Source: Anaeromyces robustus
Taxonomy: Eukaryota; Neocallimastigomycota; Neocallimastigomycetes; Neocallimastigales; Neocallimastigaceae
Direction: 5' to 3'
Length of the DNA: 39,183 bases
Assembly: GCA_002104895.1 (NCBI GenBank)
Contig: MCFG01000513.1
Span: 1 to 39,183 of the forward strand
Under the pieces are notes generated by a model. It was not told the origin of the DNA. It ran no database searches and saw nothing but the letters and a program-made list of their open reading frames with translations. The translations under genes were made by a program, and so were the position numbers. Positions 14,584 to 29,100 of this stretch are shown piece after piece (position 1 is the first letter of the stretch; every line of letters starts with the position of its first letter).

Positions 14584-17341
14584 CCTATTATTTATCAAAA
14601 CTCAAAGGTATTGGATACTTATTATAGTTCTTCCACTGTTAATCGTATAAATGCCTTTATGTCACGAAGTTCCTCTCAAGTATTTAAAGATGAACAACAA
14701 CAACAACAGCTAAATCAATATCAAAATAATAATAATAATATCAACAACAATAATGTTACTAATACTAGCAACAGCAGTAATAATAATACCAATCAACTAT
14801 CATCATCTATAAGAAATCCTAAATCTATTAATAATTTTAATCATTTTATAAATAATAAGGTTTCTTCTATCAAAGAATTCACAAAAAAAAATATATTACA
14901 ATTACATAATTGTATTAATCCTACACCTACATTTTCTTCTACTTCTTCTAATGAAAATATTGAAAATATAATGGAGGAAGAAAATGTAGCTTTATTAAAT
15001 AAAAATAATAATACTGAAAATTATAATAATTCCTCAGATAATGAAGATAATGTAGAAAATGTAAAAATAATATCAACCATGACTAATGAATATTCTACAG
15101 TTGAAAACGCTACTTCATCAACTAATAATAAAAATAATAATAATAAAAGCAATAAACCAAAACATAGTCGACATATATTAAGAAGAAATACAATAAATGA
15201 ATCAGTAATAAATATTCAAAATACTATATTTAATTCTGATCAATATTCACCAGAATATGACTTTCTTATTCAATTACTTTCAATTCCAAATGATAATTTA
15301 TTAATAAAAAATGCTATTCAACATCGTATTTCTTATCTTCAAGAATATATTGATGAAACTCGAAGATACACACAACTATCTAAAAAATCTAAATTAAAAA
15401 AATCTATCATTATTCAAGCGATTACTTTATTAATAACAATAATTATTATTCTTTTAAATACTTCCTTTTTCTTTGATACAGATTGGGAAGATGATATAAA
15501 TGACAGTAATGATAATCAAAATTATAATAATGATCTTTTTACATTCCCTTTAATCATGAATAATACATACAAACGAAAAATATATTTATTAAAATTATTA
15601 GGAATTATTCTTTTATTTTATAATGGTAAATATTTATGCTTAATATATAAATAATCTTTATATATATTGTTTTAATCAAAAACATAAAAGAAAAATTGAA
15701 AATATGCTTTATTATAATATTTTATAATATTTTAATAACTACATTTTAAATTCTACTATTAAAAAATATTAATACATTTATAAACGTTATTTACTTTTTT
15801 TTTTCTATATATATATATATAATTATGATAATAATGTTTATATACATAATTGAATTTTAGAACTTATTTTTGTACAAAATTCATTATTATCAGTACATAG
15901 TATCGCTATTGGAAATATAGATATTATTTTTGGTAATCATGACAATCGTAGATATAATAATAATAACAATAACAATAATAATAATAATAATAACAATAAT
16001 AACGATAATAATAATGATAATAATAGTAATAGTTCAATAAATTATCAAAGACAAAATTTTAAAAATAATCCAATATCGACACCATTATTTTTATCACATA
16101 ATAATAAACAAAACTATGGAAGTTATAATGACCTAAATAATTATGATAGTAAAGAAAATATTTTATATTCGGCTTCTATGGATAAGTATCAAAAAAAAAT
16201 GAGTGAAAAAAATTATTTTTATCAAGAAAAAGCTTTTTATTCAAGAAATAATTTAAGTGCAGATAAATTGAATTTTTCAATAAATGCTTTAAATGAAGGT
16301 GTTAGCAATAGTTATATTAATATCAGTCCTAGAAACTTTGCTTCAAATAATAATAATAAAAATACTAATAGTAATTTAAAAAATGAATTAAATTCGTTTC
16401 CTCTATTTAAAAATGACACAGATACAGATAATCAAGTTATTAAAAAATCTCATAATAATTATAATATAAAACAACAAAATAATGTATTACCCAATGATGT
16501 AGTGACATCTATTAATAAAAAGAATAGAAAATATAAAAATATTGACGATGATATACCTTACAATTCCAATATCGAAAATATGGATTATTTATCTAATATA
16601 CCAAATAATAGAAATCATGACAATGTACCTATCGTTAATAATGACGATAACTTCAGTAATATTTATCAACAAAGTAATAGTAGCCAAAATTTATATAGTA
16701 ATCAATTATTAACTAATTCTGAAACAAATACTAATTTTTCTAGAATAAGATATTTCTTTTCCAAAATAAAAAATTGCTATAATATTGTAACTAATAAAAT
16801 TTGCAACATTCCTGCAGTGAATAGATTAATTAAAAATAAAGATAATTATTATGAAGAAATCAAGAAAACTCTTTATATTGCTATTTCTCAAGGACTTATA
16901 TGGGGTTGTATTTTTTCATTTATAGGATATATTTATTCTGATAAACAAATTACTTATTCGATTTTAATATTTTTTAGGTAAATAGAACAAAATAAATAAT
17001 TACATTTTAATTTTTTTTTTAAATTAAAATAATTATATATATAATTTTAATAATAAAATAAATATATATTAATTTTATTTTTTTTTTATTATTATTATTA
17101 ATAATAATTTAAATATAAACAAACAAACAAACAAAAAAAAAAAAATGAACAAATAAATAATGAAAAAAAATGTAGTTTTATTTCTTCATCTGTTATTATG
17201 TCTTTAATTTCTTCTATTAATCCTGTTATGGTAAAAATTACCCAAATTAGTGATCCTATTTTTGTTGTTGGTCCATTTGAATTATTTATACAAATATATT
17301 TATCCATACTAACTTATAAGTTAGGAATGTATATACTATAA
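14161..17341 (+). CDS. Asn-rich multi-pass membrane protein, family not recognised
   Basis: Four exons read by hand: 14161-14230, 14438-15625, 15861-16977, 17176-17341. All introns are GT-AG, phases match, and the total is 846 aa. The first 300 residues are low-complexity, with Asn runs and short Gln and Ser runs. Conserved-looking patches are PWGNPIPPAYYSFP near residue 30 and a charged helix (YDFLIQLLSIPNDNLLIKNA then RISYLQEYIDETRR) just before the first membrane span. Hydrophobic stretches: SIIIQAITLLITIIIILL, then KLLGIILLFYNGELIFVQ crossing the exon 2/3 junction, a long Asn-rich loop in exon 3, then IAISQGLIWGCIFSFIGYIY, the span crossing the exon 3/4 junction, and FELFIQIYLSILTYKLGMYI at the C-terminus. 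That gives about five or six segments. I could not match a family; membranes of the endoplasmic reticulum or nuclear envelope would be guesses. The last exon is the least certain, resting on frame and hydrophobicity. Confidence 0.8.
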
Positions 17342-17415
17342 TTTTTTTTTTTTTTTTAAAAAAAATAAAGTAAATGAAAAAGAAAAAAGATAAAATAATA
17401 TTTATATCTTTATTT

Positions 17416-17468
17416 GATATAGATATAGATATAGATATAGATATAGATATAGATATAGATATAGATAT
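17416..17468. repeat. (GATATA)n microsatellite
   Basis: Nearly nine uninterrupted hexamer copies. Confidence 0.95.
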
Positions 17469-17750
17469 ATATTAACATATTAAAATATAGAAAATAACTG
17501 TTATATATATTTAATAAATCATATTTTTTTTATCTAAGTATTATAATACAAAAAAAAAATATTAAAAATGATAAAAGTATAATAAATTAACAATTTATTA
17601 ATTATTATTTATATTAATTTATTAATAAAATTTTTTAATAATTATTTAAAAAAATTAGATGTAAAAATTTTAATAATTATTCTTATAATAAAAAAAATAC
17701 CATACATATATAAAAGAATTGTAATAAATGATTCATTTTTGATAAATAGT

Positions 17751-17880
<130 letters not shown>

Positions 17881-18858
17881 ATTAATACATTAATTAAAAT
17901 ATTTATATATCATATATAATTAATACTCTTTTATATATATAAAAGTATATATGATTATAATAATTCGTTAAATCCTCAATTTCTTTTATTTATATAATAT
18001 ATAAAATAGTATAAAATATAATAAAATATTTTATTTTCAATTAATTCTTTATTTATATATAAAGATATATTATATAATTTTATAAGTCAGCATAAATTAT
18101 TAATTTTTTTTATTCTTTTATATATATATATATATAATAAGTACTTAAATTTAAATAACATTAAATCATGATTATAATGAAAAAAAAAAGTAATATTAAA
18201 TATTTACATATTAATTAATTTTTATAATTAATGATATTTAGATATATTAATAATATATATATTTTTAAACTCATGAAACTTAAATACTATAATACACATA
18301 ATTGAAAATGAAATTAAAAAAAAAAAAGACTTACAAGAATATCTTTTTTTTTTATGATCTTTTTTTTTTTATTTTTTTTTATTTTTTATTTTTTTTTTTA
18401 CTTTTTTGTTTATTTTTTTACATTAATAATAATATAATAATAGAAATAAATTAAACTAATTAAAAAAAAGGATTTTTTTTTATTATACATATATATACGA
18501 TATATTCTCTTTTTTTTGTATTGTTTTAAATTTTTAAACATTATATATAATGTTTATATCTTGTATTTTTTTATGATAGGCAAAAGAATTCTTATATATA
18601 TTATATATAATTGTATATATATAGATATATATAGATATATATATAGATACGAACTATTTAATCAATACCATTTATTATATTGATTAAAAATTCTTTTTTA
18701 AAATATTATATTACATATATATATATCATTTTACTTTTTTTCTTTTTACCTTATTTGTTTTTCTTATTTTTTTTTTTAATTTTTTTTTCTTTTTTTTTTA
18801 ATTTTTTTTTTTAAAAGTACTTATATTAAAAAAAGAAAATGAAGTCCTTTTTTTTTAT

Positions 18859-19347
18859 TTAGTAAGCGAATTTGTAATTTTGTAATTTTTGTACATTATG
18901 AAGTGCCTTAATTGCTAAATCATTATCACTATTTTCAATAGCACGTATAGCAGATGGGTAAAAATCTATATTAAGTTCTTCAAATTGCATTTGACACTTA
19001 TATGAGTCAATTTGAGACTTGCTAAATTTATATGTCTTCTGATTATTTCTACTGGTCATTGGATTATCACGAAGACTTTCGTTTAATTCAAATTCTCTTT
19101 TTTGATTCTTAGCTTCTTCCTTCATTTGATTAATTACTTTATCAATATTTTTCTTTGGATTTTTAGTTGGTGATCTAGGTGATCTATTTTTAGTATTCTT
19201 TTTGGTGTTTGATTTACTTTCTTGACGAGTATTTCTTTCTAATTTAATGTTTGATATATTTTTAGCAGCTATCCTTGAAGAAACACGAGTTGGTGCTTTA
19301 GTAATTTTATTAGCGGTACTTCTACTTCTGGCTGATGATGTCTTCAT
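18859..19347 (-). CDS. Small basic protein, not recognised
   Basis: An intronless frame of 162 codons with an ATG complement at 19345-19347. The first 75 residues are very basic and low in hydrophobics (Lys, Arg, Ser, Thr, Asn, Pro), with SPRSPTKNPKK resembling proline-directed phosphorylation sites. A predicted charged helix follows (about 67-90: IDKVINQMKEEAKNQKREFE). The last 45 residues look like a compact domain with FEELNIDFYPSAIRAIEN and DLAIKALHNVQKLQ, which read as two or three short helices. The layout, a basic tail plus a small helical domain, suggests a chromatin or nuclear protein, but no family is recognised. Base composition is markedly less A/T-rich than the flanks, and codons avoid homopolymers, which supports a real gene. 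Confidence 0.65.
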   Translation of the reverse strand: MKTSSARSRSTANKITKAPTRVSSRIAAKNISNIKLERNTRQESKSNTKKNTKNRSPRSPTKNPKKNIDKVINQMKEEAKNQKREFELNESLRDNPMTSRNNQKTYKFSKSQIDSYKCQMQFEELNIDFYPSAIRAIENSDNDLAIKALHNVQKLQNYKFAY

Positions 19348-20006
19348 TTTTAAATATATATATTATTAGTAAATAATTATTAAAAAAGAAAAGTTTTATG
19401 TTTTATTTTTTTTTTATATTTTAAAAGATAATAAAAAACGATCTTTTTTTATTATTTATTATTTATTTATATTTTAAAAATATGAAAATATTTTATTATA
19501 TATAAATAAAGAGGAAAAAATATATATTATTAGTTAAACTATAATAATTCAATTGAAAATATGTTTTAAATTTTTATTATTATTATTATTATTATATTAT
19601 TTTTATTTTTATCTTCTTAATAATGTATTATTTAAACTACTATATATTTAAAAATATAAATTTAAAAATAAAAAAAAAAAAAGACAAAAAAAAAAGGTTG
19701 AATGTTTATTTATATATTAGTATTATTATCTAAGGTTATTTATATATATATATTTTTTTGTATATTGAAACTAATATTGCCAAATTGATATTAATAACAT
19801 TTATCATTAGTATAATATATATTCCTTTTTAATTTAAATTTAAAAGAGAATATAATAAAAACTTAATATGAATGTATAATAATTGTATATAATTGAATAG
19901 TTTAAAACTTAAAGTATGGTTTCTAAATATAAATCATATGAATTAAGTAAGATTTTTTTAATTACTTTTTTTTATGGATATTTATTATATTTAAATTATT
20001 TATTGA

Positions 20007-20038
20007 GTATATTGTAATATATGTATATTACAATATAC
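20007..20038. repeat. Perfect 15-bp hairpin
   Basis: Arms gtatattgtaatata (20007-20021) and its exact reverse complement (20024-20038) flank a two-base spacer. Confidence 0.85.
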
Positions 20039-21784
20039 ATTTATATTATAATTTAAAATTTGGAATTTTAATTTTAATATTTTTAATAATATTACTATTA
20101 AGATTATTTATTTTATTATTTTATTATAAGTTTATTATTATTTATCAAATTTTTTTCTTGAATTATCTAGTCTTTTTTTTTTTTTTCCTATCTTAAAAAC
20201 TATTAATTTAAATTTAAAACATATTATGTGAAACTTTAAAAAGGAATCTAATAAAATAGACTAAAACTTTATAAAAATTATAGAAATTTTCAAATTTATT
20301 ATATAAATTATTGTATTAATTATTAAATAAATAAATATAGAAATTCTTACATTAATTTTTTAAGTGTCTTTATTACAAATATTACTATAGTATTTTATAA
20401 TTAGAATTATAATATAATTATTAGATTATTATAAGTTATGACTTTTTTGTTATGCTTGTTATTTAAAATAAATTGTTTTATAATAATTATTGTTTATTTA
20501 TATACGAAAAATATAAAATAGTTTATTATTATATACAATAGTTTAAATTGAAAAATAAAGGAAATTTTAACGTTTTTATACTAACTTTTAAAATAACAAA
20601 AAATAAGAACAATTTTATTAATATTAACAATATAATATAAATAAAAAATATGGAGTAAAAGAATAATACATTAAAAATCATTTATAAAATATATTAATAT
20701 GAATATTATTTTAAATTAAAAAAAAATATTATAATTAAAATTGGCGTTATGTGCTATATAATAAATTAGTACACATTTATATAATTTATCAATTAAACAA
20801 ATCATGCTTTTTTAAAACTTTAATTTCACATACAAAAAATATAATAAAAAAAAACAATCATATATGAATATTATTATAAATGTTAATATTTCATTTTTTT
20901 TATTTACTGTTATAATATCATTAAATTATAATTTTATTTTTATTTGTTATATTTTTTTATTTTATTAATTATTTATTTTAGTTTTATGATTTTATTATAT
21001 ATAAAATTTTTCATAAATCATAAATCATGTTTTTTACTAGTAATATAAAAGTTTTTAAAATAATTATATTATTACTATTAAATCATTCTAGAAAAGAATT
21101 TAAAATTTTAAAATTTAAAATTTTTAAAAAAATTTTATAATAAAATGTAATATATTAGATAATATATTATAATATAATTTAATAATTAAATTTAATATAT
21201 TATATAATAAATAAAATATAAAAAAAAATTATTTTATTAACAGTTTGACCATTTAAATTAAATTAAAATTTTGAAAATATCACATTACAAATAGTATATT
21301 AATTTATAATTAGAATTAATTAAGAATGATTATTTTTCCTTTATTTTTTTCATTAATTATTTAATTTTATAAACAATTTTCTTTTTTAAATAATCAAATA
21401 TGCAATAAATATAAATATATTCATATTAATTAAATAATTATTATTAAATAATTTATATTTAATTAATATTTCAATTTAAGTATAATAATAAAAAAATGAT
21501 TTAAAATAAAATAAGTAAAAATAAGCAAGTTTCCTTTTATTAACTATTTATTATTGGAACAATGTCAAAAAAAAATGGCTTTAACAACCATTTAAAATCT
21601 ATTTAAAATAGTTAAATCAAAGAATAATAATTATCTATATTATTTAAATAAAATAAAAATAGGAGAAGATCGTTATTTATTATACGTTAAATATATATAA
21701 TTTTTATATAAATTATACTATAAGATATGACGACATGTAATTCATTAATAAAAAAAAAAAAAACGTAACATTTAAAAAGTCATG

Positions 21785-21906
21785 ACAAAATATACTGATT
21801 AATTATCATAATCATTAATAATTATTATAATCTCCACAATTTATAACAAAATATACTGATTAATTATCATAATTATTAATAAATATTATAATCTCCACAA
21901 TTTATA
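21785..21906. repeat. Tandem duplication, two 61-bp copies
   Basis: Copy 1 at 21785-21845 and copy 2 at 21846-21906 begin acaaaatatactgatt and end ctccacaatttata. They have equal length and only a few differences in the middle. There are just two copies and no spacer, so it is a simple duplication. Confidence 0.9.
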
Positions 21907-22991
21907 AATATATATATATATATATTAATATAGAAATTCTAGATTAATATATACTCCAAACGTATAATATACACAATTAAATCTAAAGAATATGAAAATG
22001 TACATAATTCTATTATTCTAAATGATTAAATATTATTTTGTTATATTTTTTATAACGAAAAGAAAAAAAATTAATAAAATTTAGCCATATTTATTAATAT
22101 TTAATAATAATTAATATTTATTTAATAATTAAGGAATAATGATAATCTTAATAAATCATTTATCAAAAATAACAGCCCACAATATAAGAATTCCCCAACT
22201 TTTACAGATGTATTCAATTTAATTATTTTGTTATTTTTTTATTCTACAATGTATATAAATTTAAAATTTTATAATTCTAATAATTCCTTTTTTTTAATAT
22301 ATTATTTTGTAATATATTTTTAAATGAAATTATTTAATTATATTAAGAAAATGACTAAATATTTAATAATCATATAATAAATCAACAAAATCATAAACAC
22401 AAAATAGCATATATATAATTTAATTTTTTAATTTTACTTTATTAAAATAAAAAATCTGTGATTTTATGTTACAAATTATTTATAAAAAAATTATAACAAA
22501 AAAAAATATTTATATATATTAGAATGATTTTCTTATAATCATTTGTAATTTATAAAATGATCTAATGATTAATAACAATGATTAATAATACTTTATAAAT
22601 ATTAAAAATTGAAAAAGAAGAATTATTTCTTTTTTATTTATTTATTATAATTATTATTTTAAGATATATTATTGGTAAATAATAATAATATATAAATTTT
22701 AATCTAAAGTAATTTAAAATAATAATAAAAAAAAAAGTAATTAATTAGATATTAACCTTATTAATTAATATATTTTATTAATAATGGAAATTATAAATGG
22801 AAATTATAAAAAAAAATCCCTCTAAATATTTATATGTTATTTACTTTAAAAATATTTAATATTTAAAATATAAAATAATTCATCTATTATTACTACAATG
22901 GTAATTTATTATTACTGCCATTATTATTATTATTATTATTATTTAACTTAAACTGCTTATTGGTTATTATTTATTTTTTTTATTATTATTC

Positions 22992-23280
<289 letters not shown>

Positions 23281-23753
23281 ATATCATTATTAAATTATTA
23301 TTATAAATTATTAATAATTAACTAAATCATAATTATTATTATTTATGTATTTGATAATAATAATTTTTAACCGTTTTTTTTTTTTTTTTAATTATCAACG
23401 TTACCATCAACTAATTAAGATTAATAGTAATATGAATAATAATATATATCATATTAAACTCAAAATACATTATTATATTTAAAATAAATATCACAAATCA
23501 AAGTTTTATTTACAAATAATAGTGATAATTATCATTAATTTTCTCGTTAATACCTTATTGAGTATTAAACAAAAAAAAATGAGTAAATTATATAATACTA
23601 ATAGAGTTCCTTCAAAAAAAATCTCATAATATAATAGATTTTTTATTGTTAATGAATAAATCAATATAATTAAATATTATTAAAATTATAATTTTTATTA
23701 GCCAATAAGATATAAATCAAAATAATTCGATTAATCTATAATACAATATAAAA

Positions 23754-24038
23754 ATTTTCTTTAGATAAAATTATAATATTAAATTAAGGTTACTATCTAA
23801 TTAAAATCTTCATGAAAATAAATAAATAAATAATATATTTAAAAATACTAAACATTGATTCAATAATAATCACAATACAATATATCATTTCTAATATAAT
23901 ATTTTCTATAGATAAAATTATAATATTATATTAAGGTTATTATCTAATTAAAATCTTCATGAAAATAACTAATATACTTAAAAATACTAAACATTGATTC
24001 AATAATAATCACCATGCAATATTATCATTTCTAATATT
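23754..24038. repeat. Tandem duplication of a unit of about 140 bp
   Basis: Copy 1 (23754-23900) and copy 2 (23901-24038) share long blocks: agataaaattataatatta, tctaattaaaatcttcatg, aatactaaacattgattc and aataataatcac. Copy 1 has an extra short run of the aata repeat. The copies are head to tail and moderately diverged. Confidence 0.85.
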
Positions 24039-24915
24039 AATAATAATATATATTATATTATATTATATTATATTATATCATAAAAAAATAAATGTTTTCC
24101 TTAATCGTTTTTAAAATATTCATTAATATTTTTTTATAAAAAAAATTTTTTTGAAACATAAAAATAAATATATCAATAATAATAAATAAAAAAATAAAAA
24201 TTTTTCTTTAAATTTTTATTTTTACTATTTTCAATATTTTCTAATTTTTTTTTAATATTTTTATATTTATTATATTTAGAAATTTTGATTTAAATCTTTT
24301 TTTTTTTTAATATATATATTTTTTTGTTTTTTTGTTTTTTGTTTTTTTTTTCTGTTTTTTTTGCTTTTTTTTTTTTTTTTGTTTTTTTTTTTGTTTTGTT
24401 TTTTTGTTTTCTTTGTATATTTTATGATTATTATTATTATTAATTATTAATTATTATTCTATTGAAATTAAAAAAAATAAAATGATATAAAAAAATATTA
24501 AAAAAAAAAATTAATTATATATATATAAAGTTAAAGAAATAATTTTTTTTTTTTTTTTCATATTATTATTTTTATCTTTATTATTATTTGCTAAATAATA
24601 TTTATATATATAATTAATATATATTTTAAAAAAAAAATAGATTGTTATATAAAAAAAAAATAAGTATAAAAAATTATATTAAAATTGTTTTTCATTTCAA
24701 ACTGATGATCCCTTTTTAAAAAAAGAAAATATATTTAAAAAAAAAATATTTTAACTTTTTTCATATCCTATAAAAAAAACAAAAAGAAAAATTATTTTTG
24801 TATATATATATTATTTTTAAATTTTCATTTATCTTTTTTTTTCCTATTTTATATATATAATCTTTAATTGATGATGATTTTTTATTATCTAATTGAAGGT
24901 AATAAATGAATTCAT

Positions 24916-26131
24916 TTAAAGGAAACCAGTATCAGTTAAGAATTTTTGTTTATCTGGAGTAAGAGAATTCCAGAGAGTTTGCTTAGCATTTTCATCACAT
25001 TGAGATAAAATGCCTTTCATAGTATTTATCATGTAAGTGGTCATTTCAACAGAAAGTATTTGAGATGTTACAACATCAGTAAATATACCAACAAGTTTTG
25101 GAAGATTATTTTGTGTTAATATTATTGGATTACGAGCTTCTAATAATTCCAATCTATAAAAAAAAATAGTTAATTTAAAATAAAATATATATTAATTATT
25201 AACAAATGTTAATTTAATATAATCAATATAAAAAATAAAATAAAAATAAAAATAAAATAAATAATTATAATCAGTAGTTGTGTGTGTGTAATAGTGTCCA
25301 CAGTACATAAAAGTTAATAAAAAAAATTTCCTTTTAACTAAATTAAATCACTTTTTCAAGAATTCAATTTAAATTAAAAATACTCTTTTTTTTATTAACA
25401 ATTAAATTCAGAATTGCAGAATAACTTGTCATCATAATAATTATTTATTTATTTTTTAACATATAATATATAATTTATAAAACAAAATAATAATAATAAT
25501 AATTATAAAAAGCTAAAATAAAAAAAAAATAAAAAATAAAAATTATAGGAAAACTTACAAATATTCATAAGTTTGTTCAGCTTCGTCAATATCTTCTAAT
25601 ATTGGAAGAGCATTAAACCATATTGGTAAAACTTCATTAACATTAAATTGACTATTATTATATCTACATATTTTTCCTAATGCTGATATACAAATTTCAG
25701 TAGCCAAAACATTTTCTGGTTTACGTGAATTTGGATCATTAATAACAGCAACTAAAGCTGGTAATGAAGCAGCACAAGCTTGAGCATAAACTTCACCACC
25801 AAATTTAGCACAAAGACCAATACCACATGCAGCAGTATGTCTTATATCAGCAGTTGGATTAGATATACCACTAACCATCTTTTCTAAGAAGTGACCTTGG
25901 TATTCCCATGAAGCACCTTGAGTGAATTCAATTAAATCGGCATATACACAGAATGCCCATTGTATAGCAGCAATATCATTTATTTCATTCTAAAAAATAA
26001 TAATGATAATAATAAACAATAATTATATATAATATATAAATAATAAATATATAATAAATTATTAAAAAAAATATTAATTATTTAGAATAATATTTAAATA
26101 TAGATATATTTCCTAATTAATTTATTTCTAT

Positions 26132-26186
<55 letters not shown>

Positions 26187-29100
26187 TATCATAAATAATA
26201 AATAAATGCATACCATAAATCTATCTACAATTGGTACTAAATTATTAAAGTATGGTAAGTATGCAGTTCCATGAGTTTTTAATATAAGATGAATTGCTTT
26301 TGAAATTTCATTAAGTAATGCATCTTCATCAGCTTCTTCTTCTTGTAAGTTTTCTTCATCTTCAGCATCATGATCTTGATCATTTCTATATTCTGTTCTA
26401 CGTTGAGTACGTTGAATGTATTCATCTAATTGACTGATAGTAGAGTTAGTAAAGAAGTCAAGTAATTCTGGAGTCATACAGTTATTACCAAGATATTCTA
26501 TACACTATTATTAATAAAATTAGAAATATATTAATATATATAATAATAGTATTAAAATTTAAATATATATATATATCTAATTACCTTTTGTAATGACATA
26601 TATATTTTACAAAGGAAAGTAGTATCAAGTTCACGATTTATTATATCTAACATTTCCTTACAAACATTATACCAAATATTAAGAAGGTTTTCATGTGCTA
26701 TTAAAAAAAATAATAATAATACAAAATGTTATTAATTATTCAATAAAATTTAAGTTGATAATTAAAAAAGAAAAAACTTTAATTAAAACAAATTGAAAAT
26801 ATTTTTCTTAAGTATTAACATTAAATTTAAAAGTTAAAAATATCTTGTCATTTTTTTTTTTTTAATTAATAAATAAATATAAATATACATAATATTAATA
26901 AAAAAAAAAAATAATAACATACTATATTTATTAGATTTAACCATAGAATTGAATAATTCTGGAATAGTAATAGCAGCAGAATGTCTAATATCATCATAGA
27001 AATAGAATTTTAATAATGGAACAACAATTTTCATAACTTCTTCGGCATACATTTGGAAACCTTCTTCAAGTTCTTGAGCATAACAAACTAACATTTCAAC
27101 AGCAATACATTTTTCTTCTAAGAAGGTAGTTTTAATACCTAATTTTTGACCCTCAAGACCAATAAATTCCCAACCATCTTCTTCTGAATATTTCTTTTCA
27201 ATATCTTCTTCATCATCTTTAAAAATAAGTGTAATCAAATATTTTTATAAGATAAATATAATAATAAAAAAATACAATAATAAAAATATTAATAAAATTT
27301 AATTTTTATTTATAAATACATATTTATATATATTTTATTAAATATAAATAAAAAGAATACTTACTATCAATTAAAGCAACTTCTGGAGATTTCTTTGCAC
27401 TTTCTAATAATGGGGGAATAACAATACTAAGGTATGGAATAAAATCTTTACCTAAGATCTTACAAATTCTAGCCCATGCAGCCATTAAATATGGAATTTG
27501 TGGATCATCACTTTCTTTTATTGAAGCTAATTAATTATAATAAAATGATTTTAAATAATAATTAAAATAAATATTAAAAATAAATAAGACAGTTATTATA
27601 TTAAAAAAAATTTTTTTTCCTAATTATTTATTTATTTATTCTATTATTGTAATTAAAACTTTATTATAAATGTATAGCAAGATTTACCTTGAGTTTGTGA
27701 AAGAATATTAATAAATTCAATGGCATTCTTAGAGAAAATATCTTTACCAACAGCAAGAGCAATTAAACTTGCACATTCCATAGTTTTACCTCTTAATAAA
27801 CGGTATTCTTTATTATTAGCGTTATGTAAAATATTGATTAAATATGGCATAATAGAATCATAATACTATATAAATATATATATATATCATATTAAAATAT
27901 AAATATATTAATTCACCATTTTTAAATATAGTTATGTATTTTTTATAAATTATTTAATTTTTATCCATATAATATAAATATATATTTCATAAATATTTTT
28001 ATAATTATATACTTTAATAAATTCTTCTTCAGCACTATCAGCAACAGTTGCAATAGCAGTAATGGCTTGTTCTTGAACATATTTTTTTTGGTTATTTAAT
28101 AAAATTAAAAGATGTTGGAAAATATTATCAAGATGACCAGCTAAATGTTGCTTTTGAACTTCTTCAGCAAAATTAACAAGAGCAGCAGCAGAATGAGCTT
28201 GAACTCTTGGGTATTGATCATTCATAACTGGAATTAAAGCATTTAAGATTTTATCATGGAATTTAATTTGAATAACATCTGCAAAATCAGTAGACATTTG
28301 ACCAATAGCATGACAAGCAGCATAACGAACACGAGGATGTGGATCATTTAAATGTGGAATAATTAAACTATAAAAATATTATAAAAAAAATAATAAAAGT
28401 AAATTTCATAAGTATAATCAATCTCGGTATAATATATATTAAAATATAATATGAAAAAAAAATAAAAGAAAATAAAAATTTCTCAGTGGGTGTGAACATG
28501 TCAGCATTTCTTAAATAATAATATCAAAAATAAAAAAAATAAAAAAACACAAGTATTTTTTTTTTTCTTTTAATTTTCATTATTTGTTATTTAAAAGTCT
28601 GAATTGCAGAATATCTTGTCATCTTAGAAACTTTTCTTTTCTTTTTAATAAGTTTATAAATATTATATCACAATAATATTTTATAATTAATAACTTACTC
28701 TAAAACTTTATCTAATTCATCAATCATAACCTTAACACAACCTTCACCAATAGCTGATATAGTCATTAAAGCAGCATGTCTTTCTTTCCAATCTTGAGAT
28801 TGTAACATTAATGGAATTAATTCGAAAGTTTTTGGTAAAATATATTTACCACCTAAACTTCTTGCAATACGATCCATTGCTTGTTCAGCAACATCAGAAT
28901 TGGTATCATTTTCATCATCATCTAACTATTTATTTAAATTAATTTAATTTCATTTAAATTTAATTATTTATTTTAACATTCATTAATTTTTTTTTTTTTT
29001 ATTTAATGATTTTATATTTAAACTTACATCTTCAGTGGTGTACCAAGATTCATCATCATCTAATTCAGTCATCCATTTAAGAACAACTGGAATAACTTGT

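Noticed and set aside
17098-17307. Minus-strand frame of 69 codons
   Set aside because: It is the antisense shadow of exon 4 of the plus-strand membrane-protein gene, which fits by phase, splice site and hydrophobic pattern.
21785-21906. Direct repeats considered as a CRISPR-like array
   Set aside because: Only two abutting copies without spacers, in a eukaryotic genome.
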